Source: Tridacna crocea (Eukaryota > Mollusca > Bivalvia > Cardiida > Cardiidae). Taken from it: a stretch of DNA of 64,000 nucleotides. The stretch spans positions 60,842,001 to 60,906,000 of the forward strand of contig OX031057.1 of NCBI GenBank assembly GCA_943736015.1. Reading direction: 5' to 3'. The notes beneath the pieces were generated by a model, which worked only from the letters and a program-made list of their open reading frames with translations, was not told where the DNA came from and made no database searches. A program made the translations under genes and the position numbers. Below, one piece after another: positions 40,805 to 51,849 of the stretch (positions within the stretch are counted from its first letter, which is position 1; each line of letters begins with the position of its first letter).

Positions 40805-41040
40805 TTTTACCTGAAAACAAACATGTAGATATGTCCAAATTAAAAGCATAATGCTCAGTAAGCAGAGAAAAGAAATGAATGTGACTCCAAAAACTAAAGT
40901 TATTTTGGGAAGGATGGAGAACATTGAGGGAAAAGGAGAAAATGCTGGCTACCACGATTTTCTCCTTTTCCAAAATGTTTTCAAAAGCTTTCTTTTTCTT
41001 CAGGGTTGCTGAAAGTCGGTTGTGTGGTGAAGGGTGAAAG
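40805..41040. mobile_element. Family A MITE, diverged
   Basis: CACTTTTTACCTGAAAACAA, GTCCAAATTAAAAGCATAAT, GGGAAAAGGAGAAAATGCTG with mutated right arm CACGATTTTCTCCTTTTCC, GTTGTGTGGTGAAGGG. Confidence 0.75.
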
Positions 41041-41054
41041 ACTTTGGGACTTTT

Positions 41055-41274
41055 TTACCCAGTCACACAATCCTGAGTTAATACATCGTAAAAAATATAT
41101 ATATTTTTTAAAATATTGTTGCTGAAAGAGAAAATACTGATAACTAGCATTTCCACTTTTCCTACAACATTTTCAACCTCGCAAATGACAGAAATGGTCA
41201 TTTGAGCAGTATTTACTTTGTCATCTGCATATGCTTGGACAAGTCCAAAGTTTTGTTGTTTGGCAAAGAGTTAA
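41055..41274. mobile_element. Family A MITE, diverged
   Basis: TACCCAGTCACACAATCCTG, GAAAATACTGATAACTAGCA hairpin, CTCGCAAATGACAGAAATGG, TTGGCAAAGAGTTAA (TTAA 41271-41274). Confidence 0.75.
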
Positions 41275-41468
41275 CTCATTCTCAAACAATCCCTACTTTT
41301 GACCACCCTGAGAAAGAAGCCTTTAGAAAACATTGTGAGAAACGGAGAAAATGCTGGTACCCCTTCACAAGACAAATTTCAAATTTTCAGTCACTTTTAC
41401 TTTATCCTCTGCAAATGCTTTCGATTTGGACGAGCCAAAAATTTTTGTTGTTTGGTAGAGAGATAAAA
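41271..41468. mobile_element. Family A MITE sharing TTAA 41271 with its neighbour
   Basis: TTAACTCATTCTCAAACAAT, GACCACCCTGAGAAAGAAGC, ATTGTGAGAAACGGAGAAAA, then a deletion straight to ACCCCTTCACAAGACAAATT; end TTTGGTAGAGAGATAAA. Confidence 0.8.
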
Positions 41469-41776
41469 TATAGCAGATAAAATATTGCAGTCATAATGTA
41501 TTATAACTTGGAAAGAATTAACCAAATGGCTTCTGTGATAGAATTTTATACAATAAAATTTAAGAAAATCTGAGAAAAAATACTATATTTAAAATAGACA
41601 TATTTTTAAACAATAATTGCAAAATTCAATATACCCATCCTGTGTTGTTGATGAGGAGTTTTTGTTTGAATAAAAGATATATCAACCTTTACTTATAAAA
41701 GTTGGACAATATCAACCTTTACTTACAGATATGAATCTTGAAATTGGAAATTTGTTTGGAAATATTATGAGGTTAT

Positions 41777-42208
41777 TTAAACCTTTACCAAACAACAAAA
41801 ATTTACACTCGTCCAATTTGAAAGCACTTGAAGAAGACAAAATAAACATAATTCAAAAATTGAAATTTGTTTCCTGCAGGGTAGAAAACATTGCAGGAAA
41901 AGGAGGAAACGCTGTTTACCAAAATGCTGGTTACTGGTTTCTACAACTCTCAGTTAGACGCCTTTTGAAACCATTGTGTGAAAAGGAAAAAATGCTGGTT
42001 ACCAGCATTTTCTCCTTTTCCCACAATGGTTTCAAAAGGCATCTATCTGAGAGTTGTAAAAACCAGTGATTGTTTGGTAGACGCCTTTTGAAACCATTGT
42101 GTGAAAAGGAAAAAATGCTGGTTACCAGCATTTTCTCCTTTTCCCACAATGGTTTCAAAAGGCGTCTATCTGAGTTGTAAAAACCAGTGATTGTTTGGTA
42201 AAGGGTTA
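41777..42208. mobile_element. Compound family A MITE with tandemly duplicated hairpin
   Basis: Left part TTAAACCTTTACCAAACAAC to GCTGTTTACC, then two 118-119 bp units (from about 41955 and 42077), each AGACGCCTTTTGAAACCATT, GTGAAAAGGAAAAAATGCTG, complement, AAAACCAGTGATTGTTTGGT. Ends GGTAAAGGGTTA. The two hairpins are almost identical, so the second is a recent duplicate. Confidence 0.88.
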
Positions 42209-42419
42209 TCTTGCTTGGTTAACATATCGAATTCTTTTGGATGAGTACACTGCAGAACCAGTCTATATTTTGGATAGTGCCACAGCCCAGGTTTGGTTCT
42301 GTAGTGTACGAATGCAAATGGATTCAGTATTGTACCTAAGCATTTTAAATGACCTCTATATTACACACTTCTGTATTGACCTTAAAGTAAATGAGAAAAT
42401 TAGGACAATATCAATTTAA

Positions 42420-42780
42420 AGAAAAAATCAAAGGACTGAAGGTCCTGAAAATTGCCATTTGTTGAAGGGCTTGAAGATTTAGAAGATTTTTGACCTCAAA
42501 CAATAATTCAAGTGGCACATCTAATCATCAACGAGAACAAGTACACCCTTTTTTCCCCAATCCAAGTATAAATATAAGAGTGATGCTCTGCACAAGCTGA
42601 TTTTGGCTTATTAAAACATATGACCTTGACAATGGACTGACCAAAGAGATTACTTCATAATGGAATACAAAATGACCAAATAATTCTGAAATCCACCTAC
42701 AAAGGTTGGATTTATGCTCAGGATTAATACAGACAATACATACAGACGGATGGCTATACAATTAAAGCTACAAGCTCAAC
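42420..42780. repeat. Mid-repetitive sequence of mollusc type
   Basis: GAAGGTCCTGAAAATTGCCA, CATCTAATCATCAACGAGAA, TATGACCTTGACAATGGACT, ACATACAGACGGATGG. Gist resembles 9955-10320. No coding frame. Confidence 0.4.
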
Positions 42781-44279
42781 AACAAAATGTTTCCTCATAA
42801 AATAAAGTTCTAATTTTGTTAGCATTCAAACAGCTAACTTATACTTGGTGGACACCAAGGTGATGACAATACCTCAACTTTATGTTCCATAGTAGTAGAG
42901 CTAATATGAAAACCCTTTTAGGCGAATCTCTGCTATTAGGTTATACATTTTTTATGTAATTGTGATCCAATACATTGTTTAACTGCATAAAGGGAACAGA
43001 ATTTCATTTGTATTGTCAAAAACTTTTTTATTTAGAACACTTCTCCAGTAGCTAACTAAAACAGCTTTTTTGTCCAGAACAAAAACACCTCATTATGGTG
43101 GACTAAATGAACAACAACAAATTAAATTGAAAAAATATAAACTGTTTATTTAAAAAGTTTACTATTAGCACAATATCAATTATGCTTGGTACAAAATTAA
43201 AGCAGCTTTAAGAAAACATTACAAGATAATGATGAAAATTTGACCATACCATAAAATAACCTGAGCTTTTACTTGAAGACAGAGCTTTAAGTAAAATTAA
43301 TTTGCTATTTCTAGACAGATCTTGTAAATCTTACTGGGTATAACCAAATCTGACATAAAAAAAAAATTACTAAAATTCACTCATCATGCATTGCATATCT
43401 CGCAACTTCCCATTTTTTTTTGTTTTGTTTTCAAACTGGAAGTTTCAGAACTGAATCACCATGTAGTAAGTTTAGCCTCATCTATCAGAGACACTGTATG
43501 TGAAAATGCTTGCTACAGGTTGTTTTCCCTTACTCTTTCCCAAGACTTTGAAAGCAAGAGATTGTTTGTTACATGTAAAGTACCAAAATAGTTATATAAT
43601 TGCAGTCAAGGTGCATGAAATAAACATTCAGTGAAAACACTATATATATCATTAAAAAAAAAATACCCTTGAATGAAAAAAAATAACAGAGATAACAAGA
43701 GGCATAGGGTCCCACACACTTTACTGGCTGTCAAACCTCTTTAACATCTCCTTTCCTGTGTTTTCCAATGTCATAAACTCAATGTCAAAAGTAACCTTCC
43801 TTTATGATGGAACCCTTATCATTCTATGAACATTAAAGAGAACTTGATGAAAATTGTACTTGAATGTGTTTAAGAATTTGGTAAATTTCTATAAGCCCCT
43901 TTTCCTGTGTGTGCATTTTTTTTTTTTTTGTTGTTGTTGAAAAAATTAACCCACTTTCCAATGCAGTTGAATCAAAGAAAAGGGATAAACCTTCACCCTA
44001 TAAGTTTGGCTTATCTCTTTCTTTGAGGGAGAGGGTTTGTAACTGCTCTTTGGTTCTGACACTAAAGGAAATTTTACTGAATAGAGCAAGCAAACATTTG
44101 CAATTTGCATCCTCTATATAAGAGTACATCGAACACAGACTCATTTAAGCATATCTGTGAAGTCCTTTTTGATGTAAAAATATTGATAAAGCAAATTACA
44201 GTTTCATCTGAAATGATGGCACCGCATGCAGAGGATAACAAATAACTTAATGCATTTCATGTTGTTTTTTTTTAATCTT
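42781..44279. other. No recognisable feature
   Basis: About 1.5 kb of AT-rich sequence, short frames only; no internal match to the repeat families named here. Confidence 0.45.
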
Positions 44280-44462
44280 TACTACATTTTGAAAACATTT
44301 TGGGGAAAGGAGAAAATGCCAGTGACTAGCATTTTCTCCTTTTTCCCAATGTTTTTCACCCTTTCCAAACAAATTTCAATTTTTCATTTACATTCATTTT
44401 GTTGTCTGCACATGCTTTCAATTTGAACCAGTTTAACATTTTGTCGTTTGGTAAAGACTTAA
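44280..44462. mobile_element. Family A MITE, left end lost
   Basis: TTTGAAAACATTTTGGGGAA, GGAGAAAATGCCAGTGACTA hairpin, TTGTCTGCACATGCTTTCAA, GGTAAAGACTTAA (TTAA 44459-44462). Confidence 0.8.
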
Positions 44463-44519
44463 ATGGCAATTACAGATCCAAACAAATTAATTTAACACAT
44501 TTTACAAACTCTTTTTCTT

Positions 44520-44732
44520 TTATGCAACAAAAGACTCAATGGAATTGCCGCTAGCTGAGAATTTCACATCTTTTGGAAGAAGCAAATAAAAATCTTCCAT
44601 GGGACATGAAAATCCTGCAACAAACAAATCAATATCAATGATGCAGATTCCATCATTTTCTGTAACCACTGAAGATTCCATGTTACCTCAAAAATTTGTT
44701 GTTGTCAGTTCCTTGTTTGGCAATTTGGTTAC
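44520..44732 (-). pseudogene. Possible last exon of a degraded gene (low confidence)
   Basis: After a good acceptor (TTTCTGACAG at 44742-44733) the minus strand opens VTKLPNKELTTTNF, then an in-frame stop, then from ATG near 44683 a 53-codon frame (ESSVVTENDGICIIDID..., SFVA, stop at 44520). Composition is protein-like, and it lies downstream of the OB-fold-like exon at 45770 on the same strand. The in-frame stop suggests it is broken or wrongly joined. No homology recognised. Confidence 0.2.
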
Positions 44733-44794
44733 CTGTCAGAAACAAAAAGAGAATAATGGTGAATATCTTTATCTATATTCCTCTTTAGGTCCAA

Positions 44795-44925
44795 TTCTAA
44801 CCCATTATCAGATGACAAAGTTTTACACTGGTCAATGTGCATCGAAGTTGCAGACAACAATTTCAAAGAAAAAAGTGAGAAAAGCCAAAATTGCCTGTAA
44901 GAATCAATTTCTCCTTTTCCCCTAG
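44795..44925. mobile_element. Family A MITE, left fragment
   Basis: AACCCATTATCAGATGACAA, GTTTTACACTGGTCAATGTG, GTTGCAGACAACAATTTCAA, then TTTCTCCTTTTCCCC; hairpin deleted. Confidence 0.6.
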
Positions 44926-44998
44926 ATTATAACTCTGGATTGTTAAAACATGTGATTATTTGGCTCTTATGGGACAAATCTAATTCAAGGTCTGGACT

Positions 44999-45190
44999 TT
45001 TAATGACCCTAAGAGAGAAGCCTTCTGAAAACATTTTGGGAAAAGAAGAAAATGCTGGTACGCAGCATTTTCTCCATTTCACAAAATGTTTTCTACCCTT
45101 CCAAACCCAAATTTTCATTTTCCACTCATAATTTTTTTGTTGTCTGCAAATACTTTCGATTTGGACCCAGTCTAAAATTTTTTTGTTATA
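44999..45190. mobile_element. Family A MITE, end-truncated
   Basis: TTTTAATGACCCTAAGAGAG, GGGAAAAGAAGAAAATGCTG hairpin, TCTACCCTTCCAAACCCAAA, GTCTGCAAATACTTTCGATT. Confidence 0.82.
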
Positions 45191-45191
45191 G

Positions 45192-45769
45192 CATGTGAAA
45201 GATGAAAAGAAAGCCATGGTTTTGAGATTTGATTTTAATGAGATTAGTGAACATATAATTATCTTTGATAATTACAGATATTACAAAATGTTAAAGTTTT
45301 GCACATTGCTTACAACACCGAAGCTATATACATGTAGTAATACCTCAGGTTATCTCTAAAAACAGTCAAGTCATTTATCATGAATTTGAATTTTGAAAAA
45401 TCAGTAACCAGCTTTTAGCTTTTCTCCCTTCGAATCTATGTTTTTTAAAATTAATATTTTGTAAATTTTGTAATGATTCTAAAGCTACAGCAATAAGTGT
45501 CAATTCTAGGATGTGGGGATTATGTGCACATTTTTCCCCACTAACCATTCCACTTAATTCAAAATTTTTTCAGTATGAAGGGGAATTTTTTCAAAGAGTA
45601 TAAAAAAGAATAATATGCGAATATCATCTATTCTTGCCCTTACTTTAGAATTCTTAAACAGATATCAAGTGATATCTTAGGTTTTTATTGAAATCAGTAT
45701 TAGCAAAATAAATGGAATGCATGCTTAATATTTTTTTTTCAACCAGTAAGTATAAGAAACATATCTTAC
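45192..45769. other. No recognisable feature
   Basis: AT-rich; probable intron between the two low-confidence exons described on either side. Confidence 0.4.
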
Positions 45770-45998
45770 CTCAATTTCTGTGTATTGAGTTGATGACACA
45801 GAGTCTTCATTATCATAGTGTTTTTCGTTGCAAATAACGTTTGTTATTTAATAATTTCTACCACATCTCCGAGGGTAACTGCATGGCTTGACAGATTTTG
45901 CCACAGGCCCACCTTCATGTTATTGGTCCCATCATCCAGTGTTATTGTTCTCACATCTACTTCTTTTGAATTAACCCTTACTTTGGTGGCAAGGCTGT
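45770..45998 (-). pseudogene. Exon of an OB-fold-like protein gene, frameshifted
   Basis: A minus-strand exon between a plausible acceptor (TTTCTATAAG, ending at 45999) and a good donor (GAG|GTAAGA at 45769). It reads SLATKVRVNSKEVDVRTITL, then DDGTNNMKVGLW, then TLGDVVEI: a beta-strand, then (D/E)DGT...VxLW, then GDVVEI pattern typical of replication-protein-A-like OB folds. Right after GDVVEI the frame runs into IIK-stop. An 8-bp insertion (ATTAAATA or equivalent) would explain this, because the reading shifted past it continues TNVICNEKHYDNED, SVSSTQYTEIE to the donor, matching the next OB-fold strands. So one exon is split over two frames, and the locus is probably a pseudogene or mis-read allele. 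The family and full gene structure are unknown. Confidence 0.5.
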
Positions 45999-46389
45999 CT
46001 TATAGAAATAAAAGAAAAAATAATTTCATAGCTTTGGATACATAGTGCAAAACTATTTTATAAAAGTAGATTAATATGTGACATATGAACTCTAAACACT
46101 GATATGTCTTATACGTATTCATTTTTCTTTTTGAATGATCATAAATTTATAATTTGAAAATGGCCTCTACATGACTTAAAGTTAACCTGGTATTGCACCC
46201 AACAATCAAGCCATACCACAAATAACACAAGTATGCAATTTCAAAGCCCATAAACCAACTCTTAAAAAATTAAAATCCATGTACAAGGTGGGTATTTATA
46301 CCACTTAAGGTAAAACTTAACTGGTATTGAGATTGATATGAAAAAATAATACAAATCATCAATAATTAAGAATCACAAAATGACAAAGA

Positions 46390-46850
46390 AAATTTTTTTT
46401 TGATGGTGTTCCCTTAAAAGGCTATGTAGCCTCTTAACCCATTACCACAAAATCCCTTTTTTGACGACCCTGAGAAAGAAGCCTATACAGAAAACATTGT
46501 GAGAAAAGGAGAAAATGCTGGTAACCAGTATTTTCTCCTTTTCACACAATGTTTTCTACTCTTCACAAAACAAATTTCAGTCACTTTTATTCTGTCGTCT
46601 GCAAACGCTTTCGATCTGGACAAGCCTAAAATATTGTCGTTTGGTAATGAGTTAAGGTATTTTTAGATTTCAAGAAAGCATTGTGGGAATGTCAAAAGAC
46701 TGGCATGTGACTGGTGACGCTTAAATTCAATAACGTAACAAGCATGTAATTATTTTCCATAATGTCTTCTTCGAATGCTATGTTTATTTCAAAGCTTCCT
46801 TTGCGTATTTCCAGTATGTAAATGAGCGAGTTGCTCATGTAACAAGAACC
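46390..46850 (+). repeat. Dispersed repeat N, copy 1, carrying a MITE
   Basis: TGGTGTTCCCTTAAAAGGCT, ATGTAGCCTC at left; after the MITE, TTTTTAGATTT, GCATTGTGGGAATGTCAAAA, GACTGGCATGTGACTGGTGA, TTCCATAATGTCTTCTTCGA, TAAATGAGCGAGTTGCT. An inverted copy without the MITE is at 62498-62760. Confidence 0.85.
46434..46655. mobile_element. Family A MITE inside repeat N (TTAA TSD demonstrated)
   Basis: TTAA 46434-46437, CCCATTACCACAAAATCCCT, hairpin GGAGAAAATGCTGGTAACCA, TTTGGTAATGAG, TTAA 46652-46655. The paralogous site at 62696-62699 has a single TTAA with matching flanks on both sides. Confidence 0.96.
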
Positions 46851-48071
46851 GTCAGAGACGGGTTATTCTCCCCGAACAAGTGCTTGTCATAAAATATATG
46901 AAATTGATATAAATTTACTTCTTTTATCCTAAAAGGACCTGTTCGTGCTCCCCAAAAATTCAAGTGAAAAGGCACTTACTAACTTAGAGATAGCCAAGAC
47001 AAACTTGTAGAGGACAATAAGCCCACTAAGCCCCCTTTAAGCCCTCTTTTCCCATAAGGCAATATTGCATCATTGAAATAAATACAACTGGTGTGTGATT
47101 TTTGGCATTTTTTGATAATAATTCAAATTTTGAAATTTCATAAAATTTTGAGCATTCATGTAGTAAATATTACATAAAAGGATTTTTTTACATGAAGCCC
47201 CCTTTTTCCGTGTTGCAGCCTGAAATTGAGAAACCAGAAGAGAGGTACCTGGGCAACGTTCAAACAAGTTCAGATTTGAAATTTCACAAAGTTTTGAGCA
47301 CAGATGTAGGAGATACAAGTGAAAAACAAATTTTTCCATGAAGTCTCCTTTTTCTGTGATGCAGCCTCAAATTGAGAAACCAGGAAAGAGGTATTTGCGC
47401 ATTAATATTTTATAGATTGAAAATAACAAGGGCACATGATGAAACTTGTAAAACAAGATATAACCATGAAGTTTCACGAAATTTTGACAAAAACTGAACA
47501 AGGTATTAGTAAAAATTGCAATTTTGCTTTAAGGCCCCTTTTTCCTTGGCATTTTACAAGAAACCCCCTTTTTCCATGACAGAGGGTCAAATTGAAAAAC
47601 ACATAGATAAAGAAACAAGAGCACATGGTGAAACTTTGAAAAAGCAATATAACCATGAAGTTTAATGAAATTTTGACCAAAACTGAATGAGACATTAGTA
47701 AAAATTGGAATTTTGCAAGAAAACCCCTTTTTCCGTGACAGAACATCAACTGAAAAAACGCCTAGATTAAAAATAGCAAGAGCCTATGCTGAATCTTTCC
47801 ATAAACAATATAACCATGAAGTTTCATGAAATTTTGACAAAAACTGAATGAGATATTAGTAAAAAATGCAATTTTGCATTAAGCCCCTTTTTTCCATGAC
47901 ACGGGGTCAAATGGAAAAACCAGGAAAGTTATATCGGCACCTTACCCTAAGGAGTTCATGTATGAAGTTTTATCCAATTTGGTCCAGGGGTTGTGGAGAA
48001 ATGACTTCGGACGGATGGATGGAAGGACAGACAAAGCGGCGACTATATGCTTGCCCTTCGGGAAGCATAAA
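46840..48071 (+). repeat. Long mid-repetitive element with internal units and terminal hairpin
   Basis: Starts near AACAAGAACCGTCAGAGACG and ends GCTTGCCCTTCGGGAAGCAT followed by AAAAA. Internal themes AAGCCCCCTTTTTCC, TCAAATTGAGAAACCAG and ATATAACCATGAAGTTTCA recur every 150-190 bp (for example about 47457, 47648, 47807). Near the 3' end TGGAGAAATGACTTCGGACG and GGACAGACAAAGCGGCGA. No intact ORF. Confidence 0.75.
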
Positions 48072-48139
48072 AATACACAGTGTTTCCTGATGGTGTCAAC
48101 CTGGGCCGTAGTAAATCTCTACTTTCTCTTGTTGTTGGC

Positions 48140-48225
48140 TGAAAAGAGGCTTTGGGAGTATAAGGATGACTTTTTTGTAAAATTTTGATCCCAAAATCTG
48201 AAGGGCCACCTTTAAATTCCTTCCA
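48140..48225 (-). repeat. Short repeat shared with 62320-62400
   Basis: GCTTTGGGAGTATAAGGATG, TTTTGTAAAATTTTGATCCC, AATCTGAAGGGCCACCTTTAA is the reverse complement of the 62320 segment. Confidence 0.75.
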
Positions 48226-48702
48226 GCAGACATACCCAAGCAAAGACTAAATGCTCTGATCTAATATGAGGGTATAAGACTTCTGATCATGCAATTGGTT
48301 GAAAGGTACACACAGAATTCCGTGGCTATTTTTCCTTGCGCCATCACTTTCACCAAATGAGAAAATTTCTTGCCAGACTGAAATAATTAAAGCAAGTTGG
48401 TACCAATTTAAAATGAAAGTTGAGGGTCCAGAATGATAAAAAGAGGTCAATTATGTTATCTTGTGGTTGTGCCTAGGTCAATAAAATACAAAACAAGAAA
48501 ACATTTGTTTTTATCAAATTAAATAACCCTAAGTATGAAAACTTTACTTTACTTACATGGATTAGCAAATGTCTTTAATCAACTTAACAACATGTTTGTG
48601 AATCATTCAATAAAATTAATAATGTTTTCAATAATTAGTTTCTAAAGATAATTTCATCAAACTCAAGATAATTTTATCATTGATCTCAGGATATCACATA
48701 CC
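48226..48702. other. No recognisable feature
   Basis: Short frames only; possibly intronic to the degraded minus-strand locus. Confidence 0.4.
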
Positions 48703-48802
48703 TGTAAAAGAATACTGGGAAGAATGAGATGACATGTTTATGAGCACTAGCTGAACACCTCAACCATTTGTAACTGAATGCTCTTTCTGCCATATTCTGA
48801 CA
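48703..48802 (-). CDS. Possible small coding exon (low confidence)
   Basis: Between an acceptor-like TACTTGTCAG and a strong donor (TTTTACAG|GTATGT at 48702) the minus strand has ATGGCAGAAAGAGCATTCAG and stays open to the donor (MAERAFSYKWLRCSASAHKH...). It would end in phase 2, which does not fit the OB-fold exon at 45998 directly, so an intermediate exon would be needed. It could equally be chance. Confidence 0.22.
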
Positions 48803-50106
48803 AGTACATACTCAAACATTATACCATCTCAGAATCACTTATTATACCTAAAGTATACAAATTTAAATGAATTTCATATCTGATACCTCATTTTGCCAAA
48901 TGCAATTTAATTGGACCGAGATGACACCAGGCCGAGTTGATTCATAGGCCGAGCGTGTAGCAGGCCGAGTTGACCCCCCTTCCTTTGGAAAAAAAGAGAT
49001 GAATTTATACTAAATTCGTAGATTTTACCTGCGCTCATGATTCAATTGAGCATTTAGAACATTCACGATTTATAGGGGTCAATGGTCGTCCGTAATTTCG
49101 CTTTTCTAAAGTTTTGCCAAGTTACTTGACAAATTTTGTCTAGCCGACAATTCGTGATGTTATCGAAAGTGTACATATATTCGGGTAGTCAGATATAGTT
49201 CTAGCTTCTTCTTCTTCTTTCTTAGTATGTCCCTCCCTCTCTGGGAGCACTCTCCCTTTGGTTGGAGATGTCTAAATAAAAAACCTGTAAAAAGAATACC
49301 CACTGCAAGGCACTAAGTAAAAAACATGTATTTACAAACAAGTGATAAAAGTCATTGTTATATATAATTAATATTCAGTTCGCTTAAAAGAGTTAGTATT
49401 AAATTTGCTATATAATGCGAAGTAGATAAAATTTGATGATAAAATATTTATTTTTGGTTTTATTGCTGGTTAGTTCTAGATTTTGAACTTTTAAAAGATG
49501 GTTTTACAAACTAAGATATCTATTTGTGCTTATAAAACTAATTTACAACCTGTTATAAGAAATTCTTAATAATGTGCTAATTATTGTTTAGGAATAAGTA
49601 ATAAGGATGTATCCAATGAAAATATGATAAAACAAGAACATAAACAGGAACATGCTCCCTCCTCTTGTTTCTTATATTATATAAAGTAAATGTTTCCTTT
49701 TCAACGTACAAGTCAAAAAAGTTTGCCAAAGTAGGTAGGGATTTTATCCGACCCAAGTAAATGATATTTTTGATTTCTGAAATCAAGTACGGAGAAAGAA
49801 GAGAGAAACTTTTCGTTTTCATGATATCGATATCGATTTGTATAGTAATTTGGATTAGGTCAATGTCGTAGTTAATTCCACCTGATTTATTTCAACTTCA
49901 ATCGATGGAATGGCTGTCATGCATCTATGCATTGCGGTAAATGGGACCAGTATCAAAACGAGAGAAATAAAAAATGGCGACACCACAACACTGCGAACAG
50001 AAACTGGGTCAACAGATTTATTTTTCCTACCACAAAGTTTAATAATCATAGATCAGGCGTACTATCAAGTAGAACCAAGCAAATAGAAAATAACCACTTT
50101 CACTTA
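48803..50106. other. No recognisable gene; (TTC)n microsatellite at 49207-49224
   Basis: AT-rich sequence with a short TTC repeat. Not matched to the repeat families in the window. Confidence 0.4.
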
Positions 50107-50220
50107 CCGACGTATTTAAGATGGATGGACTAGCTGATGCGTGAAAGTTGTAGAGATCCTTTTTCCTCGCTTGCAAGGCGCGTTATGACGTCATTAGCTT
50201 CCCGCATGTTATTTGATTCA
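50107..50220 (-). promoter_or_regulatory. Possible promoter and 5' exon with CRE motif (low confidence)
   Basis: Minus strand: AGCTAATGACGTCATAACGC (CRE palindrome TGACGTCA) followed about 80 bp later by a splice donor AATACGTCG|GTAAGTG at 50106. The segment is richer in CpG than its surroundings. It could head the degraded locus at 44.5-48.8 kb. Confidence 0.25.
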
Positions 50221-50570
50221 TACGCGTTTCAAAAATTTAAACCAACGAATTTAATTAAAAAAAAGAGACATATGAGAATAAATCAAACAAACGCATGATT
50301 TCAAAATTTATTTCTAACCATGTATTAATCAAACATTTTCAGATACGGCGAAAATTTCTAATCTGTCATTTTTTTTTCTGCGGATGAACACATGAAATGA
50401 GTGATTACAATCACATCGTAAAAAGCTGTAAGGTTTATTCAGAGTTACGATAGTGCTGCATTGAATTTTCAAGTTATTAGGCTCATCCTATCTTGAAAAA
50501 ACCATGAAGACTCAGGAATCCACTTACAACTTTTAACCCATTTCACCCTACCTCCCCGACTGCAATAAAT

Positions 50571-51036
50571 GAAATAAATAAATGAATAGTGTTTTATGGC
50601 TCGTCGACAACTTAGGTCATATTGGGCGCACTTACTTAATAAACAATAATGCGAGGTGAAAATAACATACATGTGCAACAACATAAGACAAACATGATAA
50701 ATGAGGAATGGATGAAACATGCATGCTGTCACTTTTGTTCCGCCAGATGAAATGGCTGATGTGACGATCGCGGGACTGCAGTGGTTTATTCTTATACCCC
50801 CGATTAAACCACACGGGGTCCCACAGGCCAACTGATTCCCATTCCAAACCCTATTTACATCAAGAAAAAAAAATATAGGATTTGGAATAAGAACTACCCA
50901 GCCTGCTGCAATCCTACGAATTACGAGGAAAGCAGCCGTTCGTCTCTAATTTTAGTCGCCTTCTACGACATGCCATAGAGAAAGGCTGAGGTCCTATTCT
51001 ATTAAGTAAAAAATCCCCGGGACCCCACGGGGACCA
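50571..51036 (-). mobile_element. SINE-like retroposon with 12-bp TSD, copy 2
   Basis: Flanked by ACTGCAATAAAT at 50559-50570 and 51037-51048. Same element as 36847-37323, with a (AAATAAAT)n-type tail at its minus-strand 3' end. About 40 bp in the CATGCATGCTGTCAC region is deleted relative to copy 1 (loss of TCGTAAAAGGCGACAAAAGG segment). Confidence 0.85.
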
Positions 51037-51184
51037 ACTGCAATAAATCTGCCATTCTTGACAGAATGGCGATTTAAAAATCAAAATATCAAAAGATGGT
51101 TTTGAAATTCCCTTTTTGACAACAGAATTTTTTACAACAGAATTTCGGTAGATTACACTTCTGCTCAAATATCCATGTTTGGGA

Positions 51185-51391
51185 CTCCATCTTCACAATT
51201 TCAAAGTGGCTCAAATGGTTCAATTTTATTTTGATTGGGAAATAGACATTATGGGAAACGGAGAAAATGCTGGTTACCAGAATTTTCTCCTTTTCCCACA
51301 AATTTCAATTCTTTAGTCACATTTATTTTGTTGTCTGCAAATGCTTTCAATTTTGACAAGTCTAAAATAGTGTCGTTTGGTAAAGAGTTAA
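51185..51391. mobile_element. Family A MITE, GATTTCAAAGTGGC subfamily
   Basis: CACAATTTCAAAGTGGCTCA, GGAGAAAATGCTGGTTACCA hairpin, then GTCTGCAAATGCTTTCAATT and GGTAAAGAGTTAA (TTAA 51388-51391). Confidence 0.82.
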
Positions 51392-51639
51392 GCTATCCAT
51401 AATAAACATACTTAAAAAATGTTCAGCACTGATAGGATAATAAATTCTGTAAAGATGGCTATTACCCAACCTAGAAATTTTCATCCAAGCTGGGAGTTGA
51501 TTTTGCACCCACCCCCATAACCCTCCATGAATAAGTATTTATATATATTATTGACAGGGCTCCTGCGTTTAGAGGTAAAGAGATAAAATAAACTATCCTG
51601 TAATGGGACAAAGCACCTGTTTTAACAAAATATTTAGCC

Positions 51640-51845
51640 CTATACAAAACAACACCCATGTTTTTGCGAACCTGAGGAAAGGGCAAAGAAGAATATATTG
51701 CTAGTTACCAGCATTTTTCTCCATTTTCAAAAAAATATTTCTAAAAGCCTTTGAACTCAAGGTCATTAAAAACAGGACTGTGTAGGAAACTCATTACCCC
51801 ACAATCCCTACTTTTGACGACCCTGAGAAAGAAGCCTTTAGGATA
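51640..51845. mobile_element. Two partial family A MITEs
   Basis: First: CCCTATACAAAACAACACCC, GTTACCAGCATTTTTCTCCA, AGGTCATTAAAAACAGGACT, ending near GGAAACTCATTA (51797). Second: CTCATTACCCCACAATCCCT, GACCCTGAGAAAGAAGCCTT, cut at GGATAAAGGTTAA. Confidence 0.7.
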
Positions 51846-51849
51846 AAGG

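Noticed and set aside
41931..42158. Recurrent peptide EKEKMLVTSIFSFSHN in many short frames across the window
   Set aside because: It is the translation of the family A hairpin (GGGAAAAGGAGAAAATGCTGG...) and occurs wherever that MITE occurs, in either strand; not a protein family.
46840..48071. Repeated KRGF/FLxK-like minus-strand frames as a tandem-repeat protein
   Set aside because: The repeats come from the DNA-level units of a mid-repetitive element; periods are not multiples of three and stops are frequent.
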